DNA of 12,065 nt from DATAYF01 sp036272735 (GTDB taxonomy: Bacteria > Chloroflexota > Ktedonobacteria > Ktedonobacterales > Ktedonobacteraceae): NCBI GenBank assembly GCA_036272735.1, contig DATAYF010000212.1:1-12065 (forward strand). Direction: 5' to 3'. This document shows positions 1 through 5,786 of the stretch, piece by piece (within the stretch, counting starts at the first letter, position 1; each line of letters begins with the position of its first letter). The notes under the pieces are model-generated. The model did not search any database, had not been told where the DNA came from, and saw only the letters and a program-made list of their open reading frames with translations. The position numbers and the translations under genes are program-made.

Positions 1-1
1 C

Positions 2-118
2 TCGCATCTCATCGGGTGTCAGGCGGTATCTCTTCTGCTTGGGCTCACTCTCTATGTACTCTTCTTCCTGCGAATTTACAACAACGATAGAAAACAATCC
101 GCTCCTGACGCAGGTTGA
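2..118 (+). CDS. C-terminal end of an unidentified membrane protein (partial)
   Basis: An open frame enters from the left edge and ends at a TGA at 116-118, giving 38 codons. The visible protein has one strongly hydrophobic stretch (about residues 8-27, rich in Leu, Val and Phe) followed by a short hydrophilic tail containing Arg, Asn, Asp and Lys. That is the usual look of a last transmembrane helix with a short tail exposed at the membrane face. The start and most of the gene lie outside the window, so no family can be named. It converges on the gene at 241-579, with about 120 bp between them. Other frames across this stretch show no comparable hydrophobic pattern, but a chance open frame of this length cannot be excluded. 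Confidence 0.45.
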   Translation, partial: SHLIGCQAVSLLLGLTLYVLFFLRIYNNDRKQSAPDAG

Positions 119-240
119 TTCGCCATGAATGGTTGTGCTGCTCAAGATTGAGGGCAATTTCCCACCTTTGAGGGCCAGACCTGCTCACTTCGTAGGGAAC
201 TTACCAGCTGCTTCAAAACATGAGAGCATGAAGCTTCTAG

Positions 241-579
241 CTAATGACTCCGATTAAACACAATGTTGATAATAGTCACTACAGCTCCGAACAGAAAGAT
301 GATCAGGAGTACGGGAATGGCTACCCACCCATCGGCGTGGGCACCTACTGAAATCAAGATCAGGCCGAAGATGACCAGCATGAGCAGTACAAGTGAAACA
401 ATGGCCAATGCCAAACGTTGAACTGGGCTAGCTCTCCTCCCTATTCCTTGCTCTGAGAGTTTCTCTCCAGAAAAACCGCTGGAGTAATGACGCTGTTGAG
501 GAGTCCCTTCATAGCCGGGATAGGAAGCGTGTGAGCCATGGTGGTCAATCTCTTCAAAGTTGATTTCTTGTTGTGACAT
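241..579 (-). CDS. small two-helix membrane protein of unknown function
   Basis: This is a 112-residue protein. Residues 1-52 are polar, rich in Ser, Gly, Tyr, His and Gln, and have no recognisable motif. Two hydrophobic segments follow, at about residues 56-79 and 84-108, joined by a very short turn containing His-Ala-Asp-Gly-Trp. The chain ends four residues later in Asn-Arg-Ser-His. This predicts a helical hairpin in the cytoplasmic membrane. The basic Gly-Arg-Arg just before the first helix suggests that the long N-terminal tail is cytoplasmic. The start is supported by AAGGAG (589-594 on the complement) nine bases upstream of the ATG. A short inverted repeat, TTGAT-GG-ATCAA, lies at 597-608 immediately upstream of this ribosome site and could be an operator. 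No function can be assigned. It is transcribed away from the long gap on its right. Confidence 0.75.
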   Translation of the reverse strand: MSQQEINFEEIDHHGSHASYPGYEGTPQQRHYSSGFSGEKLSEQGIGRRASPVQRLALAIVSLVLLMLVIFGLILISVGAHADGWVAIPVLLIIFLFGAVVTIINIVFNRSH

Positions 580-751
580 GCCTCTCGACTCCTTATTTGA
601 TGGATCAAGCTTATCAATACTTCAATTACGATTTCTCACAGAGGAATGTTGTAGATAGGAGGCTCTGCTCACTCCCTGCGGCAGCAAAGCACATAGTCAC
701 AATGCTCAGCAGACTACTTTCTGAAAGCAGCGAAGCTGTGCATGAGCCAGG

Positions 752-793
752 TTTCAGGTCATTTCGCCTGAAAGTCTCGAATCGATGACTTTC
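752..793. repeat. two overlapping, mutually exclusive hairpins
   Basis: TTTCAGG (752-758) pairs perfectly with CCTGAAA (767-773) across an 8-base loop. GAAAGTC (770-776) pairs perfectly with GACTTTC (787-793) across a 10-base loop. The two stems share bases 770-773, so only one can form at a time. Such a switch arrangement is typical of attenuators and riboswitches, but no T-run follows on either strand and no known riboswitch consensus is recognised. The nearest gene that could use it as a leader is the 241-579 membrane protein on the complement. Confidence 0.45.
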
Positions 794-844
794 ATTCGGG
801 GTGGTGCATCTTGGATGCATGGGATCTTACCACCAGGAAAGTAA

Positions 845-885
845 AGATACTATGGCTTTTTGGGTGTTCGAAGTCGATAGTATCT
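845..885. repeat. 9-bp perfect inverted repeat with 23-base spacer
   Basis: AGATACTAT (845-853) and ATAGTATCT (877-885) are exact reverse complements separated by 23 bases. The arm contains ATAGTAT, which recurs in the palindrome cluster at 1019-1046. The centre-to-centre distance of 32 bp is about three DNA helix turns, compatible with paired regulator binding on one face of the DNA. The binding protein is unknown. Confidence 0.4.
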
Positions 886-1018
886 GTGAAAAACGTGTGA
901 AATTTTGATCGTTGGGAGTATAATCTTCTGGCGGTCTTTTTATCGTGGGTTGGCTTGTGGAGCTTTCTTAGGTGGTATAGTGTAGTGGTTGATTTTTGGA
1001 AGAGGTTAACGGCGGCCC

Positions 1019-1046
1019 ATAGTATATGCTATACTAAGTATAGTAA
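1019..1046. promoter_or_regulatory. tandem palindromic operator-like cluster
   Basis: Three alternating half-sites follow one another: AGTATA (1021-1026), TATACT (1030-1035) and AGTATA (1037-1042). Adjacent half-sites form AGTATA-TGC-TATACT and the perfect 15-base palindrome CTATACT-A-AGTATAG (1029-1043). ATAGTAT at 1019-1025 matches the arm of the inverted repeat at 845-885. The spacing suggests a multi-site operator, possibly for the small gene starting at 1326. It lies almost 300 bp upstream of that gene, so the link is loose. Confidence 0.4.
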
Positions 1047-1325
1047 CGTTCAAGGGCGTAGCATACTTGAGAAAAATCTCTTTTTTGCTACTCTCGATTC
1101 CCCACGCATCGCAGTTGTCCTGGCGCATATGCTTTAGGTGAGTCAACAGCGTCATTGTCGCACTTCCTAAATGCATGATAGGCGCAATTCTATAGGTGTA
1201 CTTTCAACAATAGAGGTTTCTTGGTCACTACTACGCTTGATGAGTGCGTGCTTCACTTGTGTTGTGTGTTTTTGCATGTAGCTTGACGTTTGTTGGCGAG
1301 AAGTTTCTTTTTAGGAGGACTGGCA

Positions 1326-1508
1326 ATGCAACACCAATACCCTGACCTGCTCATCGATGCCCTTCTCGACGAAGGGTTTACCTTGGAAGAAGCGCAGAAC
1401 CTGGTTGCGTTCCAAGAACAGTACGAAGAGCACCGTGCTACTGAAGAAACCAACTACCATCATTTCATTCGTTGGCTTGTAGAACATGGGCGTCTCAGTG
1501 AATGGTAG
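1326..1508 (+). CDS. small acidic protein of unknown function
   Basis: The ATG at 1326 is chosen because AGGAGG (1313-1318) stands seven bases upstream, an almost ideal ribosome site. A longer frame from a TTG at 1290 would place this site inside the coding region. The 60-residue product is acidic and rich in Glu, Gln, Leu and aromatic residues. It has no signal peptide, membrane segment, Cys pair or known DNA-binding motif. Residues 6-35 and 43-57 look like amphipathic helices, and Leu-Asp-Glu-Gly-Phe-Thr-Leu-Glu-Glu-Ala resembles a helix-capping turn of small helical domains. No family is recognised. It stands alone, with about 200 bp before the next gene on the same strand and a weak hairpin nine bases after its stop. 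Confidence 0.75.
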   Translation: MQHQYPDLLIDALLDEGFTLEEAQNLVAFQEQYEEHRATEETNYHHFIRWLVEHGRLSEW

Positions 1509-1517
1509 TTAATGCTT

Positions 1518-1541
1518 GTGTCCGATGGATATGTAGGACAC
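1518..1541 (+). terminator. weak hairpin after the 60-residue gene
   Basis: GTGTCC (1518-1523) pairs with GGACAC (1536-1541) across a 12-base loop, beginning nine bases after the stop codon of the small gene. The following TTATTAT is only moderately T-rich. The stem is short, so this is a possible rather than a convincing intrinsic terminator. Confidence 0.3.
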
Positions 1542-1574
1542 TTATTATGACTCGTAAGTTAGCTCTCTTGTGCC

Positions 1575-1604
1575 TTGCGACCCTCTTCCGCGATGTTGTA
1601 CAAT
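1575..1604 (+). promoter_or_regulatory. sigma-70-type promoter candidate for the fused sugar-nucleotide gene
   Basis: TTGCGA (1575-1580, 4 of 6 matches to the -35 consensus) and TACAAT (1599-1604, 5 of 6 matches to the -10 consensus) are 18 bp apart. The predicted transcript would start near 1611 and have a leader of about 100 bases that contains the hairpin at 1626-1648. The promoter is inferred from sequence alone. Confidence 0.45.
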
Positions 1605-1625
1605 AAAACTAGCGGAGCAGATGGG

Positions 1626-1663
1626 ACGGCGTGGCATTGCTACGCCGTTCTTGTATTTTCTCT
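1626..1663 (+). terminator. leader hairpin with T-rich tail: terminator or attenuator
   Basis: ACGGCGTGGC (1626-1635) pairs with GCTACGCCGT (1639-1648) to form a ten-pair stem with one G-U pair and a three-base loop. A T-rich stretch follows (1648-1663). That is the anatomy of an intrinsic terminator. It lies about 15 bases after the predicted start of transcription and 63 bases before the next start codon. It could therefore end read-through from the 1326 gene or act as an attenuator of the 1712 gene. No alternative antiterminator stem was identified. Confidence 0.45.
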
Positions 1664-1711
1664 GATAAAAGTGGGCGACCTCGACGTTGCCTTTGCGTAA
1701 GGGAGGCCTCT

Positions 1712-4213
1712 ATGAAAGCGGTTGTTATGGCAGGAGGAGAAGGATCGAGGCTCAGACCATTAACGATCCGAAGACCAAAACCCATGGTTCCTATCGCTGG
1801 GAAACCGGTGATGGAGCACATCCTCAATCTGCTAAAGCGCCATGGCATCACTGAAGTTGTCATAACGGTTCAGTATCTCGCGAGCAATATTGAAGACTAT
1901 TTCGGCAATGGTTCTCAATTAGGTATGCACATTACCTATTCTCGTGAGGATGTTCCTCTCGGTACGGCCGGTAGTGTGAAAAATGCTGAGGATCAGCTTA
2001 CTGAGCCTTTTCTAGTCATTAGTGGTGATGCTCTCACTGACTACAATATAACCGATCTCATTGCCTACCACAATGAGAAAAAATCACTTGCTACCCTTCT
2101 CCTCGCTCATGTACATAATCCTCTGGAATATGGAGTGATTATTACCAACGAGGCTGGTCATATTACCCAGTTTTTGGAAAAACCAAGCTGGGGTGAGGTC
2201 TTCAGTGATACCATTAATACCGGTATTTACATGCTTGATCCCAAAATCTTTAGTTACTTCGAGTCCAACAAATCATTCGACTTTAGCCAGGAACTCTTCC
2301 CCATGATGCTCAAACAAGGTGATCCCATCTATGGCTACGTGGCCCCCAAGGGCTACTGGTGCGACGTGGGCAACCTGAGTGAGTATATGCGCGCCAATGC
2401 CGACGCCTTGCAAGGTTCGCTCGATATCGAGATCCCTGCCAAGAATATCGGCAGCAATGTCTGGTGCGAAGAAGGGGCGGAAATCGCTGGCGATGCCAAA
2501 CTCTATGGTCCCGTGTACCTTTCGCAAGATTGTAAGGTCAAGCCCGGCGCTATTATCCACGGCCCAAGCATCATCGGCAGTTACGCGATTGTCGATGAGC
2601 GCGCCCAGGTTGATCGCAGCATTGTCTGGAATAATTCTTATATTGGTGAACGTGCGGAACTGCGGGGGGCCATTGTTGGGTCTTCGACGACGATTAAGAG
2701 TAAGGCGGTGATGTTCGAAGGCTCGGTGATTGGCGACAATTCGATTATTCAAGATGGCGCGATCATTCAGCCGAACGTCAAAATCTGGCCCGATAAGGAG
2801 ATTGAGGCCGGTGCTGTGGTCAACACCAGCATCATCTGGGGATCGCAGGGACGTCGTAGCTTGTTTAGTCGCTTCGGCGTCACCGGACTGGTGAATGTTG
2901 ATTTGACGCCAGAACTCGCAACCCGGCTGGGTGCCGCTTACGGTGGTACACTTCCCAAAGGCTCAATCGTCTGCCTGAATCGCGATTCGCATCGCACTTC
3001 GCGCATGATTAAGCGCGGCGTCAACGCAGGCTTGCCTTCGGCCGGTATCGATGTCCATGATATTAACCAGGTTCCCATTCCCGTTGCTCGCTACTTCATT
3101 CGCAATACGGAAGCCGTTGGCGGCGTGCACGTACGCGTCTCGCCCTACGATCAACGGGTCGTGGATATTAAGTTCTTCGATCAGCACGGCCTGGATATTA
3201 ACAAAACAACCGAGCGCAAGATTGAGAATCTGTTCTTCCGCGAGGACTTCCGCCGCGTCTACCTCGATGAAATTGGCATGATCGATGTGCTGAGCAATGC
3301 CGATGTGATCGGACGCTATTTGGAAGGTTTTAAGCGGGTCGTCAATCATGAAGTTGTGCGCAACCGCAAGTTTCAATTGGTCGTTGATTACTCGCATGGT
3401 AGTTCCACGCAGATGCTGCCAGCTATCTTCGAGCAACTTGGCTGCGAAGTGATTGTGCTCAATACCAGCGAGGAATCCGCTTCGGCCTCACGTTCCGCCG
3501 ATGATCAGAGCAAGGACATGCGTCGTTTGGCCACGATCAGTTCCGCGCTCAACACCGATCTGGGTATTCGTATCGACCCCAGTGGCGAGCGTATCTCTGT
3601 GGTCGATGATCGCGGCCGCATTCTGGATGGTATGAAGATGCTGGCTGTGATGACCAGCCTGTTCATGCGCCAGCATCGTGATGGCACCGTTGCTGTCCCC
3701 GTCACGGCTCCTTCCGCGTTACAGCATATTGCCCAGCGCTACGAGGGGCACATCCAGCATACCAAGGTGTTGCCGCACGCACTGATGACCGCTGCCGGGC
3801 GCGAGGGCGTGATGCTGGTTGGTGATGGGCGTGGCGGCTTCGTGTTCCCCGCGTTGCAACCGGCTTTTGATGGCATGCTGGCGATTGCCAAGTTGCTTGA
3901 ATTGCTGGCGACTTTTGAGACCAGGCTCTCTGAGGTGGTGGATGATCTGCCCGCCTACTACATGAGCAGCACCAACGTGACCTGCCCGTGGGAGCACAAA
4001 GGCAAGGTGATGCGCATCCTCAGCGAGCAGTATCGCGAACGCCGTTCCAAGCCGATTGACGGCATTAAAATCGATCTCGGCAATGAATGGGTGCTGGTCC
4101 TGCCAGATGCCGATAGCCCGCTCTTCCACGTTTTCGCGGAGTCCGTCTCCAACGAACAGGCTCAGGCGTTGGCGGAGAAGTATGCACGCGTCGTGAGCGG
4201 CTTACAGCAGTGA
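1712..4213 (+). CDS. fused sugar-phosphate nucleotidyltransferase / phosphomannomutase-like protein
   Basis: The ATG at 1712 is preceded by GGGAGG (1701-1706), five bases away; an upstream GTG frame runs through a hairpin and is rejected. The 833-residue protein has three parts. Residues 1-235 are a nucleotidyltransferase with the signature GGEGSRLRP (8-16), the RPKPMVPIAGKP loop (21-32, with Lys23) and the GDALTD metal loop around Asp106. Residues 245-380 are left-handed beta-helix hexapeptide repeats. Residues 385-833 resemble a phosphomannomutase. The first part should join a sugar 1-phosphate to a nucleoside triphosphate, probably mannose 1-phosphate with GTP, for glycan precursors. The mutase signatures are eroded: RVSPYD surrounds Ser477 instead of TASHNP, DPSGER (622-627) replaces DGDGDR, and LPDADSP (797-803) replaces the Arg-x-Ser-x-Thr-Glu-Pro loop. 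That part is probably regulatory or structural. The fused layout is known in cyanobacteria and other lineages. The nucleotide and sugar specificity are inferred. Confidence 0.88.
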   Translation: MKAVVMAGGEGSRLRPLTIRRPKPMVPIAGKPVMEHILNLLKRHGITEVVITVQYLASNIEDYFGNGSQLGMHITYSREDVPLGTAGSVKNAEDQLTEPFLVISGDALTDYNITDLIAYHNEKKSLATLLLAHVHNPLEYGVIITNEAGHITQFLEKPSWGEVFSDTINTGIYMLDPKIFSYFESNKSFDFSQELFPMMLKQGDPIYGYVAPKGYWCDVGNLSEYMRANADALQGSLDIEIPAKNIGSNVWCEEGAEIAGDAKLYGPVYLSQDCKVKPGAIIHGPSIIGSYAIVDERAQVDRSIVWNNSYIGERAELRGAIVGSSTTIKSKAVMFEGSVIGDNSIIQDGAIIQPNVKIWPDKEIEAGAVVNTSIIWGSQGRRSLFSRFGVTGLVNVDLTPELATRLGAAYGGTLPKGSIVCLNRDSHRTSRMIKRGVNAGLPSAGIDVHDINQVPIPVARYFIRNTEAVGGVHVRVSPYDQRVVDIKFFDQHGLDINKTTERKIENLFFREDFRRVYLDEIGMIDVLSNADVIGRYLEGFKRVVNHEVVRNRKFQLVVDYSHGSSTQMLPAIFEQLGCEVIVLNTSEESASASRSADDQSKDMRRLATISSALNTDLGIRIDPSGERISVVDDRGRILDGMKMLAVMTSLFMRQHRDGTVAVPVTAPSALQHIAQRYEGHIQHTKVLPHALMTAAGREGVMLVGDGRGGFVFPALQPAFDGMLAIAKLLELLATFETRLSEVVDDLPAYYMSSTNVTCPWEHKGKVMRILSEQYRERRSKPIDGIKIDLGNEWVLVLPDADSPLFHVFAESVSNEQAQALAEKYARVVSGLQQ

Positions 4214-4217
4214 ACGA

Positions 4218-4278
4218 AGGCAGAAGCAAGCAGGCTGTTATGGCTTCCGAAGCCATAACAGCCTGCTTGCTTCTGCCT
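4218..4278. repeat. perfect 30-bp-arm palindrome between convergent genes
   Basis: Bases 4218-4247 are the exact reverse complement of 4249-4278, with a single central base at 4248. The repeat begins four bases after the stop codon of the fused sugar-nucleotide gene and ends 19 bases before the end of the convergent epimerase gene. The outer 10-mer GCCTGCTTGC occurs in the right arm (4261-4270) and again directly after it (4275-4284). RNA from either strand would form a very stable hairpin and could stop or stabilise both transcripts. Neither strand carries a T-run after the stem, so it is not a standard intrinsic terminator. A dispersed palindromic element is an alternative. Confidence 0.9.
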
Positions 4279-4296
4279 GCTTGCCTCGATACCTAC

Positions 4297-5310
4297 CTAT
4301 ACGGTGGAGAGCCGTTCGGTCGTTTCGTCGAAGGCAAGCGGCTGCGTGATCGGAGTTGTCATGTCGTGTTCGCGTTCGTCGTGCGGGCGAAAATATTTCA
4401 TGATGTGTCTCATGCCCTCGGTGAGCGACACCTCCGGCTTCCATCCCAGCACATGTTGGGCGCGAGCGTTATCCAGCACGATAGGTGCTGGCTCTTCTAA
4501 TGGACCAGAAAGGTAGGTCGGGCGCATGTCACTGTCGAGCAAGGTCGCAGCCATCTCGAATAATTGTGCCAGCGAGTGACCCTGCCCGCTGCTGATATTC
4601 AGCACGTGATTCTCCCCCTTGCGTAGCGCGAGCAGGTTGGCCTGCGCCACATCGTCTACAAAAATATGGTCCCGTACCTCTTCACCGCTGCCACGTATCA
4701 CTGGTGAGTGCTGCTGAGAAAGCATGTACACGAAATAGGTGAGGGGATGATACAAATAGTGTTCCCGTTGAATGGTATGTTCGCCATACACGTCGGCATA
4801 GCGTAGGATGGTGTGTTTCAAGCCATAGTGCTGCGTGTAGTAATGCACATACCATTCGCCCGTCAGTTTGCTAATATCATCGGCGTTGTGGGGTTTCAAC
4901 GGACTGTCTTCGGCGATGGGCAACGGCGTGTTCGCCGTGCGTTCGTACAATGTATTGCCACCAGAGGCGAAAATGAATTTTTTTACTGAGGAGGCATTGA
5001 CGCAGCTCTCCAACACGTTTAACAATCCACGCACGTGCACATCGGCATCGGCAATCAGATGTTCTTTCAGGAGCGCAAAACGTCGCTGTGACACATGATG
5101 GCTGACGATATCGGGTCGCTCATGATATAAAATATTGCCGAACTCGTCGTCACGAATATCGACCTGGTAGAAGCGTGCTCGCGGGTCAATATCGCGTCGC
5201 GAACCGTATAAGAGGCTATCAATTACCAATACATCGTGCCCAGCGTCTAAATATGCTTTGGTCACATGACTGCCAATAAAACCGGCACCACCAGTAACCG
5301 CTATTTTCAT
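4297..5310 (-). CDS. NAD-dependent epimerase/dehydratase-like protein with altered catalytic site
   Basis: This 337-residue protein belongs to the extended short-chain dehydrogenase family, the GalE-like nucleotide-sugar epimerases. Its N-terminus has the NAD-binding TGGAGFIG (6-13) and an acidic residue, Asp31, at the end of the second strand, as in NAD users. Family landmarks follow: DADVHVRGLLNVLE (88-101), RYADVYG (170-176), an IRGSGEEVRDHIFVDDVA segment (205-222) that positions the sugar nucleotide, and LGWKPEVSLTEG (288-299). The catalytic YxxxK is changed: Lys148 is present but position 144 is Asp (codon GAT). The Ser/Thr segment reads ASGGNTLYE (115-123) instead of the usual S-S/T-x-x-x-V/L-Y-G, so it may not catalyse epimerisation. 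A polar tail of about 30 residues extends past the usual end. A TTGACA-type promoter stands just upstream, and the ribosome site is weak. Neighbouring nucleotide-sugar metabolism fits a glycan role, but the substrate is unknown. Confidence 0.85.
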   Translation of the reverse strand: MKIAVTGGAGFIGSHVTKAYLDAGHDVLVIDSLLYGSRRDIDPRARFYQVDIRDDEFGNILYHERPDIVSHHVSQRRFALLKEHLIADADVHVRGLLNVLESCVNASSVKKFIFASGGNTLYERTANTPLPIAEDSPLKPHNADDISKLTGEWYVHYYTQHYGLKHTILRYADVYGEHTIQREHYLYHPLTYFVYMLSQQHSPVIRGSGEEVRDHIFVDDVAQANLLALRKGENHVLNISSGQGHSLAQLFEMAATLLDSDMRPTYLSGPLEEPAPIVLDNARAQHVLGWKPEVSLTEGMRHIMKYFRPHDEREHDMTTPITQPLAFDETTERLSTV

Positions 5311-5332
5311 GCTGCTGTACCATCCCTTCTTG

Positions 5333-5361
5333 CTTATGATGACCGCTTTGTTCTATGTCAA
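5333..5361 (-). promoter_or_regulatory. promoter of the epimerase-like gene
   Basis: On the complement, a perfect TTGACA (5356-5361) is followed after 17 bp by CATAAG (5333-5338, 4 of 6 matches to the -10 consensus). Transcription would begin near 5326, only about 16 bases before the ATG. The leader would then lack most of the possible AAGGG ribosome site at 5324-5328. The gene may be translated from a very short leader. Confidence 0.5.
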
Positions 5362-5491
5362 GAGGTTGTCCCCTCTCTGCTTTTCTCTGTTTAGTGTATC
5401 CCTGCATAGTATTGGTATATGTCGCTATTTCTGTATGGTGGATTGGTGGTTAGGGATGGTGGACTCACGAAAGCCGGTGGATAAGGCGGAT

Positions 5492-5563
5492 AAAAAAGAG
5501 CGACTACGAGGTACGAATTAAGGGACCCGGCTATGTTTTGTAGACATCTACTCGTAATCGCTC
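5492..5563 (-). terminator. strand-specific intrinsic terminator of the helix-turn-helix gene
   Basis: The arms at 5498-5510 and 5551-5563 form 13 pairs. On the complement-strand RNA the only imperfect position is a G-U wobble, whereas on the plus-strand RNA it would be an A-C mismatch. On the complement the stem is followed at once by six T (5492-5497) and begins 19 bases after the stop of the 5583-5786 gene. Stem, tail, position and strand bias all point to termination of that gene. The 40-base loop is longer than usual and contains a smaller stem, GTAG/CTAC (5540-5551). Confidence 0.7.
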
Positions 5564-5582
5564 CAGCGTTGCCATGATAAAA

Positions 5583-5786
5583 TTATATGGTAGGCAAGGA
5601 ACTGCTAAGTAAAACGTCGAGCGTCGATTTCTTAATACGGTAGGCCTGGCGCTTTCCCCTGTGCGGTAAAGTGATGGCCTCTAAGGCCCCACTTTTGATC
5701 CAGCGGCGTACTGTGGTGTCACCAACACGTAAACGGCGAGCTACTTCCCTGACGGTCAATAGCTCTTCTCTTTTTTCATCTGCCAT
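5583..5786 (-). CDS. small excisionase/MerR-like helix-turn-helix protein
   Basis: The product has 67 residues from the ATG at 5786. That start is chosen because AGGAG (5795-5799 on the complement) lies eight bases upstream. A second ATG at 5846 would add 20 polar residues and has its own G-rich site (five G, four bases away), so a longer form is possible. Residues 9-35 carry the pattern LLTVREVARRLRVGDTTVRR, then Trp-Ile-Lys-Ser-Gly-Ala-Leu. This is the helix-turn-helix of the excisionase/BldC type (HTH_17), followed by a basic wing around His42-Arg49. Such proteins bind short DNA repeats, either as recombination directionality factors or as stand-alone transcription regulators. No integrase or phage gene lies nearby, so a regulator is more likely. 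The upstream region has inverted repeats that it could bind itself. An intrinsic terminator isolates it from the epimerase-like gene downstream. Confidence 0.85.
   Translation of the reverse strand: MADEKREELLTVREVARRLRVGDTTVRRWIKSGALEAITLPHRGKRQAYRIKKSTLDVLLSSSLPTI

Larger units (their letters stand above)
580..1325. other. long non-coding gap with clustered inverted repeats
   Basis: About 750 bp lie here between two divergent small genes. Short open frames exist, but none has a ribosome site or protein-like composition. The stretch is instead rich in dyad symmetry: hairpins at 752-793, a nested stem around 800-834 (TGCATC/GATGCA inside GGTGG/CCACC), a 9-bp inverted repeat at 845-885 and a palindrome cluster at 1019-1046. 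A consensus-like TATAAT occurs at 919-924, but no good -35 element stands at the right distance. The gap could hold promoters for both flanking genes or a structured RNA. None of these is proven. Confidence 0.5.

Noticed and set aside
573..788. Open frame of 71 codons on the plus strand in the left gap
   Set aside because: It starts inside the first codons of the 241-579 gene, has no ribosome site, runs through two hairpins and has no protein-like pattern.
919..924. TATAAT as a promoter -10 element
   Set aside because: No acceptable -35 hexamer lies 16-18 bp upstream and there is no TG extension; the region is AT-rich, so chance is likely.
955..1137. Open frame of 60 codons overlapping the palindrome cluster
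   Set aside because: It begins at TTG without a ribosome site, and the palindromes at 1019-1046 explain the sequence better.
2273..2752. 159-codon frame on the complement within the fused sugar-nucleotide gene
   Set aside because: It is a shadow of a well-recognised protein on the other strand. It has no ribosome site and its composition mirrors the codons of the real gene.
4219..4278. The long palindrome as a classical rho-independent terminator
   Set aside because: No T-run follows the stem on either strand, so the standard mechanism is not supported.
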